A stretch of DNA of 64,000 nucleotides, from positions 22,698,927 through 22,762,926 of the forward strand of contig CM036767.1 of the NCBI GenBank assembly GCA_020796225.1, given 5' to 3'. Each line of letters opens with the position of its first letter. Position 1 is the stretch's first letter. Made by a program: the position numbers and the translations under genes. Of this stretch, positions 1-9,885 are shown in pieces. The stretch is from Arion vulgaris. Taxonomy: Eukaryota; Mollusca; Gastropoda; Stylommatophora; Arionidae. Below the pieces are notes generated by a model. The model was not told where the DNA came from, made no database searches, and saw nothing but the letters and a program-made list of their open reading frames with translations.

Positions 1-367
1 AAGGAAAATCCAATCATGTCTGAATTTCCAAGTGGTATTACAGCTCCAACGAGGATTCTTGAGTTTTGATTTAGTCTAATCTTAATTCAATTCATGCACT
101 TTAAAAATTGTCATTTAGTTTAATCAACTCCCAACTGTAGTTCCAGTGTCAGGCTACCCACTTACCCAGATATGGTGGTAGCCAACCATCATGTCTGCTC
201 TCTGCAATCACACTATTGCCCCGGAACAGATACATGATTCTATGAATTAGTCTAATACTCCAATTCAGTATTTCTCACCGTGGCTTTCATTTAAAATTCT
301 CAATGAATCATCAGAATTTTCCAGTGTGTTTTCTAACAACTCCCAATTCATTGTATTTCAACATCTT
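1..367. repeat. Decayed edge of the 37-bp minisatellite
   Basis: Scattered, heavily diverged pieces of the neighbouring 37-bp unit can be seen, for example copies of TTTAGTCTAA and CAACTCCCAA near 60-130, 245-280 and 320-350, separated by unrelated bases. I see no coding sequence. It looks like an old array edge that no longer exchanges sequence with the homogeneous core. Confidence 0.6.
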
Positions 368-1508
368 CATTGACTCGAATCAACTCCCCAATCATGTATT
401 TCAGTGTCTTTAGTCTAACAACTCCCAATCATGTATTTCTCACTGTGTTTAGTCTAACAACTCCCAATCATGTATTTCCAGTGTGTTTAGCTAACAACTC
501 CCAAGCATGTATTTCAGTGTGTTTAGCTAACAACTCCCAACATGTAGTTTCAGTGTGTTTAGGCTAACAACTCCCAATCATGTATTTCAGTGTGTTTAGT
601 CTAACAACTCCCAATCATGTAGTTCAGTGTGTTTAGTCTAACAACTCCCAATCATGTAGTTCAGTGTGTTTAGTCTAACAACTCCCAATCATGTATTTCA
701 GTGTGTTTAGTCTAACAACTCCCAATCATGTATTTCAGTGTGTTTAGTCTAACAACTCCCAATCATGTATTTCTCAGTGTCTTTAGTCTAACAACTCCCA
801 ATCATGTATTTCAGTGTTTTAGTCTAACAACTCCCAATCATGTATTTCAGTGTTTTAGCTAACAACTCCCAATCATGTATTTCTCAGTGTCTTTAGTCTA
901 ACAACTCCCAAGCATGTATTTCTCAGTGTCTTTAGTCTAACAACTCCCAAGCATGTATTTCTCAGTGTCTTTAGTCTAACAACTCCCAAGCATGTATTTC
1001 TCAGTGTCTTTAGTCTAACAACTCCCAATCATGTATTTCAGTGTGTTTAGTCTAACAACTCCCAATCATGTATTTCTCAGTGTGTTTAGGCTAACAACTC
1101 CCAATCATGTATTTCAGTGTGTTTAGTCTAACAACTCCCAATCATGTAGTTCAGTGTGTTTAGTCTAACAACTCCCAATCATGTATTTCAGTGTGTTTAG
1201 TCTAACAACTCCCAATCATGTATTTCAGTGTGTTTAGTCTAACAACTCCCAATCATGTATTTCAGTGTGTTTAGTCTAACAACTCCCAATCATGTATTTC
1301 TAGTGTGTTTAGCTAACAACTCCCAATCATGTATTTCAGTGTCTTTAGCTAACAACTCCCAATCATGTATTTCAGTGTGTTTAGGCTAACAACTCCCAAT
1401 CATGTATTTCAGTGTGTTTAGTCTAACAACTCCCAATCATGTATTTCAGTGTGTTTAGGCTAACAACTCCCAAGCATGTATTTCAGTGTGTTTAGGCTAA
1501 CAAATCCC
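368..1508. repeat. 37-bp minisatellite, about 30 copies, derived from LINE coding sequence
   Basis: Head-to-tail copies of a 37-bp unit carry the core CAACTCCCAATCATGTATTT followed by CAGTGTGTTTAGTCTAA. Variants are mostly 1-3 bp indels (TTTCAG or TTTCTCAG, GTCTAA or GCTAA). The array runs straight into the RNase H LINE remnant at its right edge. Read on the minus strand in that LINE's frame, the unit continues the protein as VSLNTLKYMLGS. A single-copy homologue lies at about 40062-40100. The array is therefore a tandem expansion of LINE C-terminal coding sequence. Confidence 0.9.
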
Positions 1509-2010
1509 GTTCTGTGTTGATTGATGTATCTACTGGGTTTTCTCTGGTGGTTCTCCCGTCTTGACGCACCTATCGGTATGCACAACTAGCGCAAACGAGA
1601 TAGAGTATATTCTTTAACGTCGTCTTTGAAATCTTCAGAGCGTATGTTCTCTCAAAGAGCTTTGATAATGTCGCTTGTGCCCATAGAAGACGCATTCTCA
1701 ATCGTAGAATTGCCTGCCAGTGCATCTTTTTGACTGCCTTCGTACATAACCGGTCTTGATCTTCTGTATCATGTTCATAGAGTCGCTGAGCATGCAGGCG
1801 TGAGTGAATGTATGCGTCTGTAACCACTCCAGGGATTTTGTCACCGCCATAACCTCCATAGTCATGCTGCTGGTAGTTGTCACATATGCGCCACTTGCTT
1901 CTTTGATTACTTTTTCTTTCGCTCTCGCCGTAAAGGCCCATGCACTCCGACTGTGCCGAGTAACAGAACCATCAGTGAAAACAACAGCATCTTCATCCGA
2001 TGTGTAGTTA
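1509..2010 (-). mobile_element. RNase H-bearing LINE remnant, 5' truncated and frameshifted
   Basis: The minus strand encodes a recognisable retrotransposon RNase H domain. It has the first catalytic Asp in FTDGSVTRHSRSAW (about 1955-2000), the second acidic residue in TMEVMAVTKSLEWLQ, the third in LSDSMNMIQKIKTGY, then a frameshift near 1700-1740. After it come SDIIKALRENIR-like and SRYINQHRTG segments typical of the tail of this LINE family. In-frame stops and the shift make it a dead copy. The Asp-Glu-Asp triad of RNase H, which removes RNA from the DNA hybrid, is still visible. Only the 3' part of the element remains, as is usual for 5'-truncated LINE insertions. Its 3' side passes directly into the 37-bp minisatellite. 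Confidence 0.75.
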
Positions 2011-2196
2011 TTATTACTGCTTCGACTTCTGCGCTGACCATTGTGGGCAGCGAATCATGACTTGCCAGCCATAGTAGTCACCACCAGTACCTCCATTGTC
2101 ATGTTACCTGTTATCATAGTAAATGCATCACTGGCTTCCTTGACCTTTCTACCGTATGTGCTTGGCGAACTTATCATATAGACTTGATGAGTACAT

Positions 2197-2474
2197 GATA
2201 GCAACCAATGCTAACAACCAATGATAGCAACCAATGATAGCAACCAATGATAGCAACCAATGATAGCAACCAATGCTAACAAGGGTAATAGATTATGATA
2301 TCAACCAATGCTAACAAGGGTAATAGATTATGATAGCAACCAATGCTAACAAGGTAATATATTATGATAGCAACCAATTCTAACAAGGTAATAGATTATG
2401 ATAGCAACCAATGCTAACAACCAATGCTAGCAACCAATGATAGCAACCAATGCTAACAAAGGTAATAGATTAGA
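2197..2474. repeat. Composite 13-bp / 35-bp tandem repeat
   Basis: A 13-bp unit GATAGCAACCAAT is mixed with a longer 35-bp unit that adds GCTAACAAGGGTAATAGATT. The order is a block of short units, about five long units, then short units again, so the long unit probably arose from the short one by gaining a spacer. Confidence 0.85.
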
Positions 2475-3451
2475 GTGCAGCTCCATGCGGAGACCCATGT
2501 TTAATTCACTGTAAGGCTAAGGGTTATTTTTCTGTTATGGGCATAAACAAAAAATCCTAACCTGAACAGCTTCGAAAAGTTCAGAAAAATATTTTTGTAA
2601 CGACAGCAACCAAAGTAGAATAGTCTTAACTAACATATCTTTAAGAATTAAGGAAAGCTCAGAAAAATATTTCATTGCACAACAAATTCACGAAACCCAC
2701 ATTAGATAAATACATTTTTGTTCCGCCACTGTCTGCATAAACACTATGTAGATAAAGTGTCAATGATCAAATTTATTAGTACGTCAATTACTTTCTCTCA
2801 GATGTCATCATTTCTGTTATAAACGAAACATATAATCAAATATAGCTACCCTATTGTTTCAAACTTGAAATAGTTCAACTCCTATCATCGTTCACAATCC
2901 TGGAAGTCTAATTACGTTTAAGGCTGGGTCAAAACAATATCTTGTTCGTCTGAACGCACTCTTTGAAAACTGATTTCCTATTTACCCGGTTAGTAATACC
3001 TACCCCGTGACCTCCGATAACATACGGCCGGCGGACTCATGTAAAATCTGTGGGAAATAAGACCGCAACCGTCGCATTCTAATATTGATGTATAAAGATG
3101 AATTCATTTTAAAAATAACGCAACATGCTAAGTCAAGGTTATATTATGTGACAAATTCAGTTTAACAATAAGGAATATCAGTATTATTAATATTTTTCAG
3201 CAATAAATAACCATGGAGTCGTAGAACTGAGTAAAATTGCAAAAAAGCTGACAGTGTTCTATTAAAAATATACAAAAACCAGCCTCCAATAAACAGGAAT
3301 TTTGGTTTTCCCGTCTGAGCTAGTCGGCCATATACTACCGTGGGTCACGACCTACCCATTTGAAGTATCACTAAACTGGTCACATGCATCCGTTATATTG
3401 TTATTCTCGTCTTTCATTATATAACAAGTTTAAGTCTAACAATCTAACGAG
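2475..3451. other. AT-rich unique stretch, nothing recognised
   Basis: No ORF above 60 codons, no recognisable mobile-element motif and no tandem repeat was found. A and T runs are frequent. Confidence 0.5.
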
Positions 3452-3672
3452 ATGACGAATTGACTTCTTTGCACAAGTTTTCCCCATGTGGCTCTGTTCC
3501 CCTCAGCATAAATTGCACACAATGTGCCGAGAGTGTTGCACAAAGCACGAATTCCGTAGCTACAGCAACAACCCTAGGGTCTCATGAAATATTTCCATGT
3601 GTGAGTAGATCTGCATTCGAACTCACAACCTTCAGAACTACATGAAATGTCTTAACCCATTCGCTATAGCGT
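3452..3672 (-). mobile_element. tRNA-derived SINE (family 4)
   Basis: On the minus strand the element starts with a tRNA-like head carrying an A-box-like TAGCGAATGGGTTAAG and a B-box-like GAGTTCGAATGC (about 3605-3670), the internal RNA polymerase III promoter of tRNA-derived SINEs. The body ends in a conserved segment reading roughly GCAAAGAAGTCAATTCG. The same 3' segment recurs in this orientation at about 12419-12500 and is cut by the window end at 63976-64000. The family assignment is mine. Confidence 0.6.
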
Positions 3673-3680
3673 CTTGGAAG

Positions 3681-3987
3681 TGATGAAGACAACTATGTTC
3701 ATATAATATGTTGAAGACAACTATGCTCATCTAATATGTTGAAGACAACCATGCTCATCTAATATGTTGAAGACAACTATGTTCATCTAATATGATGAAG
3801 ACAACTATGTTCATCTAATATGTTGAAGACAACTATGCACATCTAATATGTTGAAGACAACTATGTTCATCTAATATGATGAAGACAACTATGTTTATCT
3901 AATATGTTGAAGACAACTATGCACATCTAATATGATGAAGACAACTATGCATCTAATATGATGAAGACAACTATGCACATCTAATGA
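3681..3987. repeat. 28-bp minisatellite, about 11 copies
   Basis: The unit is GAAGACAACTATGTTCATCT followed by AATATGTT. Variants alternate TTCATC, CTCATC and CACATC, and TGTTGAAG or TGATGAAG. There is no coding meaning. Confidence 0.9.
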
Positions 3988-4177
3988 TGGAAAGATATAA
4001 CTAGTGTGAAGTCAGTCTATGAATGCACAGATTCACTGTTTAGTCAGATACAGACGTAACAGATTTTTGAACATTGTGTGTACCGAATTGTTATCGAAAA
4101 AAGAAGACTGAAATAAATTGACTAATGATGATGATGATGCTCGTAAATCACGGGTGATGATGATCGCACAATTTTCA

Positions 4178-4765
4178 TCAAAGGAATGTAGTTGCGTTAT
4201 GTTTGTCTGTGTGTGCGTAGATGACTATAGTCAGCCCGATGCAGGCTTGAAATGTTCTTGTACAGTGTGGGTAAGGTATACTTGCACTTGTGGGGAGTTT
4301 TACTGCCTTTCTATTTTGACGTTTTTGTTCCATCCGTGCTGTTCTACCTGTCTCGCAGGCCGAGGAACCGTGCCGAAGAAGTGTGCGCCAGGCTGATTTG
4401 TCTTGAGCAACATTCTCCCAGTTGTCGACACCTATGCCAAAGGATTTCATCGAGTTCTTGAGTGTGTCTTTGAATTGCTTTTTCTGATCACCTTGTGAGC
4501 GTTTATCGCTATGCAGCTCACCATTAAAAAGTCGTTTGGGTATCCTGCATTCTGGAATTCGAGCCACATGTCCTGCCCATCGTGTCTGGGACTGCATCAA
4601 GATCGTATAGATGCTGGGGAGAGCAGCTATTTTTAGGACCTCTGTTTTTGGGATGATATCCTGCCATTTGATGTTGATTATTTTTCTAAGACAGACTGTA
4701 TGAAAGTGGTTTAGCTTCCTTACATGTTGTTGATATACAGTCCAAGTTTGGAATGATGTCATTGA
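4178..4765 (-). mobile_element. LINE reverse-transcriptase C-terminal ORF, intact over 194 codons
   Basis: A single open frame encodes the post-RT C-terminal domain of a LINE. Landmarks in order: [73 protein letters not shown] and WRTLLRHG. A terminal zinc-finger-like PHC...H...H segment follows, in which the usual first Cys is Tyr (IPYPHC). The rest of the protein (endonuclease, RT palm) is missing, so this is a 5'-truncated insertion that happens to have kept its frame. A related but broken copy lies at 24188-24710 on the other strand. The domain likely binds nucleic acid during target-primed reverse transcription, by analogy. Confidence 0.8.
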
Positions 4766-4880
4766 CTAATTGATATGATCATCATCATTGCACTTTATAG
4801 AATGACCATGTGTTAGACAAATATTGAAGAACAAAATATTAGTCATTGAATAGAAAATATGATGGCCCTATCAATCGATC

Positions 4881-5163
4881 GAGAGCCGCTGTAGCGTAGT
4901 TGTTAGTGAACTCGCTTCGCAAGGCTGGTGATCTGGGTTCAGCTCCCGCAATGCGCGTGGAATTTTTCCCGACCGCGACGGCTCTCAGGTCGACCCAGCC
5001 TCAACTGGGTACCAGCCATGCTCTGGGAAAGTAAAGGTGGCCGGCGTGATGCTGACCACATCACCCATCGTGTACCGACGGTCAATGAAAAATACAGGCC
5101 TAACACTGTATTGACCTCTATATACCACGAGGTATGAAAGGGTTCCTTTACTTACTTTTTTTA
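4881..5163 (+). mobile_element. tRNA-derived SINE (family 1) with 13-bp target-site duplication
   Basis: The head reads GCTGTAGCGTAGTTGTTAGT with a B-box-like GGGTTCAGCTCCCGC, resembling a tRNA promoter. The body contains CTCAGGTCGACCCAGCCTCA and a tail ending AATACAGGCCTAACACTGTA then CCTTTACTTACTTTTTTTA. It is flanked by a perfect 13-bp direct repeat, CTATCAATCGATC, at 4868-4880 and 5164-5176, the mark of LINE-assisted retroposition. The ORFs over it are shadows. Confidence 0.75.
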
Positions 5164-5212
5164 CTATCAATCGATCAATCGATCAATCCATACATGACGC
5201 CCTGTATACTGC

Positions 5213-5430
5213 TGTGAGAGCCACAATAGCTTAGTGTACTTTAATGTCGGCTAGCGACACTAAGCTCAAATTCCCCAGTTGGGGTGCATTGTATTCGCAA
5301 CCACTCACAGGTCAACCTCTTCTCACTTCTGTACTACAGACATACTTAAAAGAAAAAACCGGAGGCAGGACCGATGTTAATCATATCATCCACGATGTGT
5401 CGATTATCAAAGAAAAATACAGGCCTAGCA
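5213..5430 (+). mobile_element. Older diverged copy of SINE family 1
   Basis: It starts GAGAGCCACAATAGCTTAGT and ends GAAAAATACAGGCCTAGCAT, collinear with the copy just upstream but with many substitutions. The two copies are in the same orientation about 50 bp apart. Confidence 0.55.
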
Positions 5431-5760
5431 TCGTATTTTCCAATTCTCTAATCAACTGAGCGTCTATAGCTTATGCGGTCTAACATCGAATTTTCCAATT
5501 ATCTAATCAACTGGGCGTCTGTAGCTTATGCGGTTCAATCACAACCCAAGAGTATCTGGTTCAAACTCCGCGGCAGGCATTTTGGAAACAAATTCGTTTT
5601 CGTAGATTTTTACGAACGCTAAAAGTAGAGCCCACCGTTCAGAAAGTAATGACAAACTACTGAATGTATAAGTGATGCCTAGAAAATCGACGACTGGTTT
5701 ACGTCCTGTAAAGGATATGCCACGATTTTCATTTTCTGATAAACCACTTGACATAAAAAC
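5431..5760 (+). mobile_element. tRNA-derived SINE (family 2) with duplicated 5' end
   Basis: The head GGGCGTCTGTAGCTTATGCG and B-box-like TGGTTCAAACTCCGCGG are followed by the family body (GAAACAAATTCG, TTTTTACGAACG, CTAGAAAATCGACGA) and the conserved end AAAGGATATGCCACGATTTT. The first about 20 bp of the SINE plus about 35 bp of flank are present twice in tandem (5431-5485, 5486-5540). Related copies are at 20945-21186, 26880-27095, 43238-43353 and 55690-55950. Confidence 0.65.
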
Positions 5761-5764
5761 ACAA

Positions 5765-6533
5765 AGCACTTGAGTGAAACCCGCAAGGAAAACGGAATAG
5801 AGAACGCTCAGACAGACCTGGATACGGAGTCTACATCAGAAACTGGATGTTGCCGGATTATCATGGGACGCCATCAAGATAAACAACAAGAGAACAGTAA
5901 AATTGAATAACAACTGTTGAGTCACTATTCTTCCAGAGAAGCAGAAAAACATAAACATAAAATGTGTCTGTTTTAAAATAGACGGTAGGTGTTGTACTCA
6001 CCTTCTCCAGGTACCTGATGTTAAATATAGTTTCGACCATACCTGTTAAACGAATTGCTTTAGCTATGTAACCCAAATGTTCAAGACTTTACACTCTTAG
6101 TTAAAACAATCAGAACGTTAAGCCAGTTTGTCATCAAGTCAAGTAGACAAACACATTATGCTAGCTTTCTTTCTCGTTTTCCTTGTTTCTATTTGCTGTA
6201 TTCATCAATTTACACTGTTTTCATCATCATCATGGGAAATTGAAAGTTAATATATTTCCCAGTTTTAGAACATTAGTCTGGTGTACAGGTAGCAGCAGTT
6301 CGGAAAATAAAAAATAAAAAATAATATACAGAAGAATTGTTGAGAAGGTGAACAAAAAGTTCATATAATGATGTCGATTGTAAAGTAAAACAGTAACAAA
6401 AATAAAACAAAACTGAGTGGCAAAAAGATCTTCTTTCTTTTGTGGTCACATTGTTACCGTGTTGTTGTGCAGTGTCGTGGTTGTCGGCTTCTGTCATGCG
6501 CTCTTATGGTGGATTAGGTGATTGTTATTTTTG
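5765..6533. other. AT-rich stretch without a supported gene
   Basis: It contains only short ORFs without recognisable motifs and A- or T-rich runs. No repeat array or mobile-element motif was identified. Confidence 0.4.
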
Positions 6534-6828
6534 CTATGTGACAGGATTCTACTATGTGACAGGATTCTACTATGTCACAGGATTCTACTATGTGACAGGA
6601 TTCTACTATGTGACAGGATTCTACTATGTGACAGGATTCTACTATGTCACAGGATTCTACTATGTGACAGGATTCTACTATGTGACAGGATTCTACTATG
6701 TCACAGGATTCTACTATGTGACAGGATTCTACTATGTCACAGGATTCTACTATGTGACAGGATTCTACTATGTGACAGGATTCTACTATTTTGACAGGAT
6801 TCTACTATGTGACAGGATTCTACTATAG
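6534..6828. repeat. 18-bp minisatellite, about 16 copies
   Basis: The unit TATGTGACAGGATTCTAC is very homogeneous. The main variant turns GTGAC into GTCAC, which reverses the central triplet of a near palindrome. The 18-bp period keeps frames open (YVTGFY repeats over 6442-6828). I regard that ORF as a by-product. The array ends two bases before the hairpin at 6831. Confidence 0.9.
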
Positions 6829-6830
6829 CC

Positions 6831-6961
6831 AAACACGTACAAACAAAGTACTATAGTTTTACAAAATACAAAAACAGTGACGATAGAAACAGTGACGATA
6901 AACAGTTATCGTCACTGTTTTTGTATTTTGTAAAACTATAGTACTTTGTTTGTACGTGTTT
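6831..6961. repeat. Perfect inverted repeat: 55-bp arms, 21-bp loop (fold-back element)
   Basis: 6831-6885 is the exact reverse complement of 6907-6961 by eye, with the loop at 6886-6906. The arms start AAACACGTACAAACAAAGTA and contain CTATAGTTTTACAAAATAC. Diverged relatives of the arm occur at 15241-15318, 37391-37592 and 43190-43235, so this belongs to a dispersed fold-back or MITE-like family. The loop itself repeats a piece of the arm (GAAACAGTGACGATA). Confidence 0.9.
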
Positions 6962-7440
6962 CAGTACCATCTCAGATCGAGTATCCTGCGTAGGCATCTA
7001 TTGATGAATGTCTGCAACTTTTGGTGTTCACCTTAGTTGTTCTCCATGTCTCTGCTCCATACAGAAGGACAGACTTGACATTTAGTTAAATATCATTATC
7101 TTAGTTTTATTCCTAATCATTCTTGAACTCCATATGTTCTTCAGAATGGTAAATGCTGATCATGCCTTTTGTATTCTAACCTTAACATCTTCATCTGTGC
7201 CACCTTGAATGTTGACGACACTTCCCAGATATGTAAATGTGTCAACCTCTTTTAGTGGTGATCCTCTCAATAAGATTGGGTCTCTGGAACCAGCATTTAA
7301 TCTCATGATCTTTGTTTTCTTCCCGTGAATAGTCAGGCCTAGTTGCTGTGAGACTGTTTCTAGTTTTGTTATTTTCTCTTGCATCTGATGATGGTTGTGA
7401 GAGAGGAGTTTTAAAGCAGTATATTTTAAACAAATATAAA
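6962..7440 (-). mobile_element. RTE-like LINE reverse-transcriptase fragment
   Basis: On the minus strand, after a degenerate start where the catalytic YADD box should be (YTALKLLSH), the frame reads HHQMQEKITKLETVSQQLGL, TIHGKKTKIMRLN, then the LINE hallmark EVDTFTYLGSVV and GGTDEDVKVRIQKA. After shifts it continues with NVKSVLLYGAETWRTTK and LQTFINRCLRRILDL. This is the region between RT motif C and the C-terminal domain. The element stops exactly where the hairpin begins. Confidence 0.75.
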
Positions 7441-7500
7441 CTTCAAAGAAAGCAGTATATTTTAAACAAATGTCAACTTCAAAGAAAGCAGTATATTTTA
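7405..7500. repeat. 36-bp repeat, about 2.6 copies, at a LINE-LINE junction
   Basis: The unit GCAGTATATTTTAAACAAAT and about 16 further bases recurs at 7416, 7452 and 7488. On the minus strand it separates an RNase H remnant from an RT remnant. Together they form one 143-codon chimeric ORF (7160-7591) that has no ancestral meaning. Confidence 0.75.
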
Positions 7501-7690
7501 AACGTCTCTGTTCGGAAAGACTTCTCAATGCGTGAAGAATGTCATTTCGATCCATGGCAGCTACCTCTGATATTGTAGCCAAGTCAGTCAATCTATCAGC
7601 TCGTTCATTACCCTAACTCCTGCGTGCCCAGGGACAAAAATGAAGGTGATTTCTCTGATCATTGTCTGCACTAGTACCCCCACCCAGTTT
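7500..7690 (-). mobile_element. RNase H LINE remnant (C-terminal part of the domain)
   Basis: The minus strand reads NWVGVLVQTMIREITFIFVP, then GHAGVR, a frameshift, NERADRLTDLATISE and AMDRNDILHALRSL. This matches the end of a retroelement RNase H domain, including the conserved His of PGHAGV and the Asp of NERAD. The upstream part of the same domain has been turned into the 53-bp array that follows. Confidence 0.75.
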
Positions 7691-9533
7691 CGTCTCACTA
7701 TCCCAGATTTAACTTGAGGAATAAAGTATGCCCCACCCAGTTTCGTCTCACTATCCCAGATTTAACTTGAGGAATAAAGTATGCCCCACCTAGTTTCGTC
7801 TCACTATCCCAGATTTAACTTGAGGAATAAAGTATGCCCCACCCAGTTTCGTCTCACTATCCCAGATTTAACTTGAGGAATAAAGTATGCCCCACCCAGT
7901 TTCGTCTCACTATCCCAGATTTAACTTGAGGAATAAAGTATGCCCCACCCAGTTTCGTCTCACTATCCCAGATTTAACTTGAGGAATAAAGTATGCCCCA
8001 CCCAGTTTCGTCTCACTATCCCAGATTTAACTTGAGGAATAAAGTATGCCCCACCTAGTTTCGTCTCACTATCCCAGATTTAACTTGAGGAATAAAGTAT
8101 GCCCCACCTAGTTTCGTCTCACTATCCCAGATTTAACTTGAGGAATAAAGTATGCCCCACCTAGTTTCGTCTCACTATCCCAGATTTAACTTGAGGAATA
8201 AAGTATGCCCCACCTAGTTTCGTCTCACTATCCCAGATTTAACTTGAGGAATAAAGTATGCCCCACCCAGTTTCGTCTCACTATCCCAGATTTAACTTGA
8301 GGAATAAAGTATGCCCCACCCAGTTTCGTCTCACTATCCCAGATTTAACTTGAGGAATAAAGTATGCCCCACCCAGTTTCGTCTCACTATCCCAGATTTA
8401 ACTTGAGGAATAAAGTATGCCCCACCCAGTTTCGTCTCACTATCCCAGATTTAACTTGAGGAATAAAGTATGCCCCACTCAGTTTCGTCTCACTATCCCA
8501 GATTTAACTTGAGGAATAAAGTATGCCCCACCCAGTTTCATCTCACTATCCCAGATTTAACTTGAGGAATAAAGTATGCCCCACCTAGTTTCGTCTCACT
8601 ATCCCAGATTTAACTTGAGGAATAAAGTATGCCCCACCTAGTTTCGTCTCACTATCCCAGATTTAACTTGAGGAATAAAGTATGCCCCACCTAGTTTCGT
8701 CTCACTATCCCAGATTTAACTTGAGGAATAAAGTATGCCCCACCTAGTTTCGTCTCACTATCCCAGATTTAACTTGAGGAATAAAGTATGCCCCACCCAG
8801 TTTCGTCTCACTATCCCAGATTTAACTTGAGGAATAAAGTATGCCCCACCCAGTTTCGTCTCACTATCCCAGATTTAACTTGAGGAATAAAGTATGCCCC
8901 ACCCAGTTTCGTCTCACTATCCCAGATTTAACTTGAGGAATAAAGTATGCCCCACCCAGTTTCGTCTCACTATCCCAGATTTAACTTGATGAATAAAGTA
9001 TGCCCCACCCAGTTTCGTCTCACTATCCCAGATTTAACTTGAGGAATAAAGTATGCCCCACCTAGTTTCGTCTCACTATCCCAGATTTAACTTGAGGAAT
9101 AAAGTATGCCCCACCTAGTTTCGTCTCACTATCCCAGATTTAACTTGAGGAATAAAGTATGCCCCACCTAGTTTCGTCTCACTATCCCAGATTTAACTTG
9201 AGGAATAAAGTATGCCCCACCTAGTTTCGTCTCACTATCCCAGATTTAACTTGAGGAATAAAGTATGCCCCACCTAGTTTCGTCTCACTATCCCAGATTT
9301 AACTGAGGGAATAAAGTATGTCCCCCCCCAGTTTCGTCTCACTATCCCAGATTTAACTTGAGGAATAAAGTATGCCCCACCTAGTTTCATCTCACTATCC
9401 CAGATTTAACTTGAGGAATAAAGTATGCCCCACCTAGTTTCGTCTCACTATCCCAGATTTAACTTGAGGAATAAAGTATGCCCCACCTAGTTTCGTCTCA
9501 CTATTCCAGATTTAACTTGAGGAATAAAGTATG
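7670..9533. repeat. 53-bp minisatellite, about 35 copies, derived from RNase H coding sequence
   Basis: The unit starts GCCCCACCCAGTTTCGTCTC and ends GAGGAATAAAGTAT. Copies are nearly identical, with one diagnostic site (CCCAGT or CCTAGT). Blocks of four or five C-type and T-type copies alternate about every 9-10 units, a higher-order repeat near 480-530 bp. Read on the minus strand the unit continues the flanking LINE frame as PQVKSGIVRRNWVG, equivalent to QKIKTGYVRRQ in the copy at 1509-2010. Confidence 0.9.
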
Positions 9534-9667
9534 TACTTGAGTGACAAGATTCTACATATCTTTGAAAAACTAGTTATTAATTAATTTCGTCTCGTGTGAC
9601 ACATTTATGTAGTGTGACATACTGAAACTTAGTAGCAAATGAAATCTTCAACGTCCTGTAATTTTTG
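9534..9667. other. Short unique spacer
   Basis: Nothing recognised between the 53-bp array and the SINE-like element. Confidence 0.4.
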
Positions 9668-9842
9668 TAGGACCTAGAGAAGCTACCCTAGTAAATAAAA
9701 AGCATCGCAGAAATTGGATGCGCTGGCCTACTTGTAGGCGCATAGCTGGAACAACGCACAATCGCTCTTATGCTCAGATCACATACAAACCACACAGACT
9801 GGTTAACAGGTGGTCGATATGGAGATTTTGAAGAAGAAGAAA
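9668..9842 (+). mobile_element. GAA-tailed SINE-like element (family E), 5' truncated
   Basis: It shows the conserved body CCCTAGTAAATAAAAAGCAT, TGGCCTACTTGTAGGCGCAT, ACAACGCACAATCGCTCTTA, CAGATCACATACAAA, then GTGGTCGATATGGAG and a (GAA)n tail. The family is about 255 bp when complete and occurs about 12 times here. No tRNA boxes were recognised, so its origin is unclear. Confidence 0.75.
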
Positions 9843-9885
9843 TACGCCCCGTAATTGATAAAATATATTTATAGTTTCCACGTAA

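Noticed and set aside
6442..6828. 128-codon ORF with YVTGFY repeats
   Set aside because: 18-bp array artefact.
7160..7591. Single 143-codon gene
   Set aside because: It joins an RNase H remnant, a 36-bp repeat and an RT remnant; a chance chimera.
7670..9533. CRISPR-like array
   Set aside because: Units are directly abutting without unique spacers, and the surroundings are eukaryotic.
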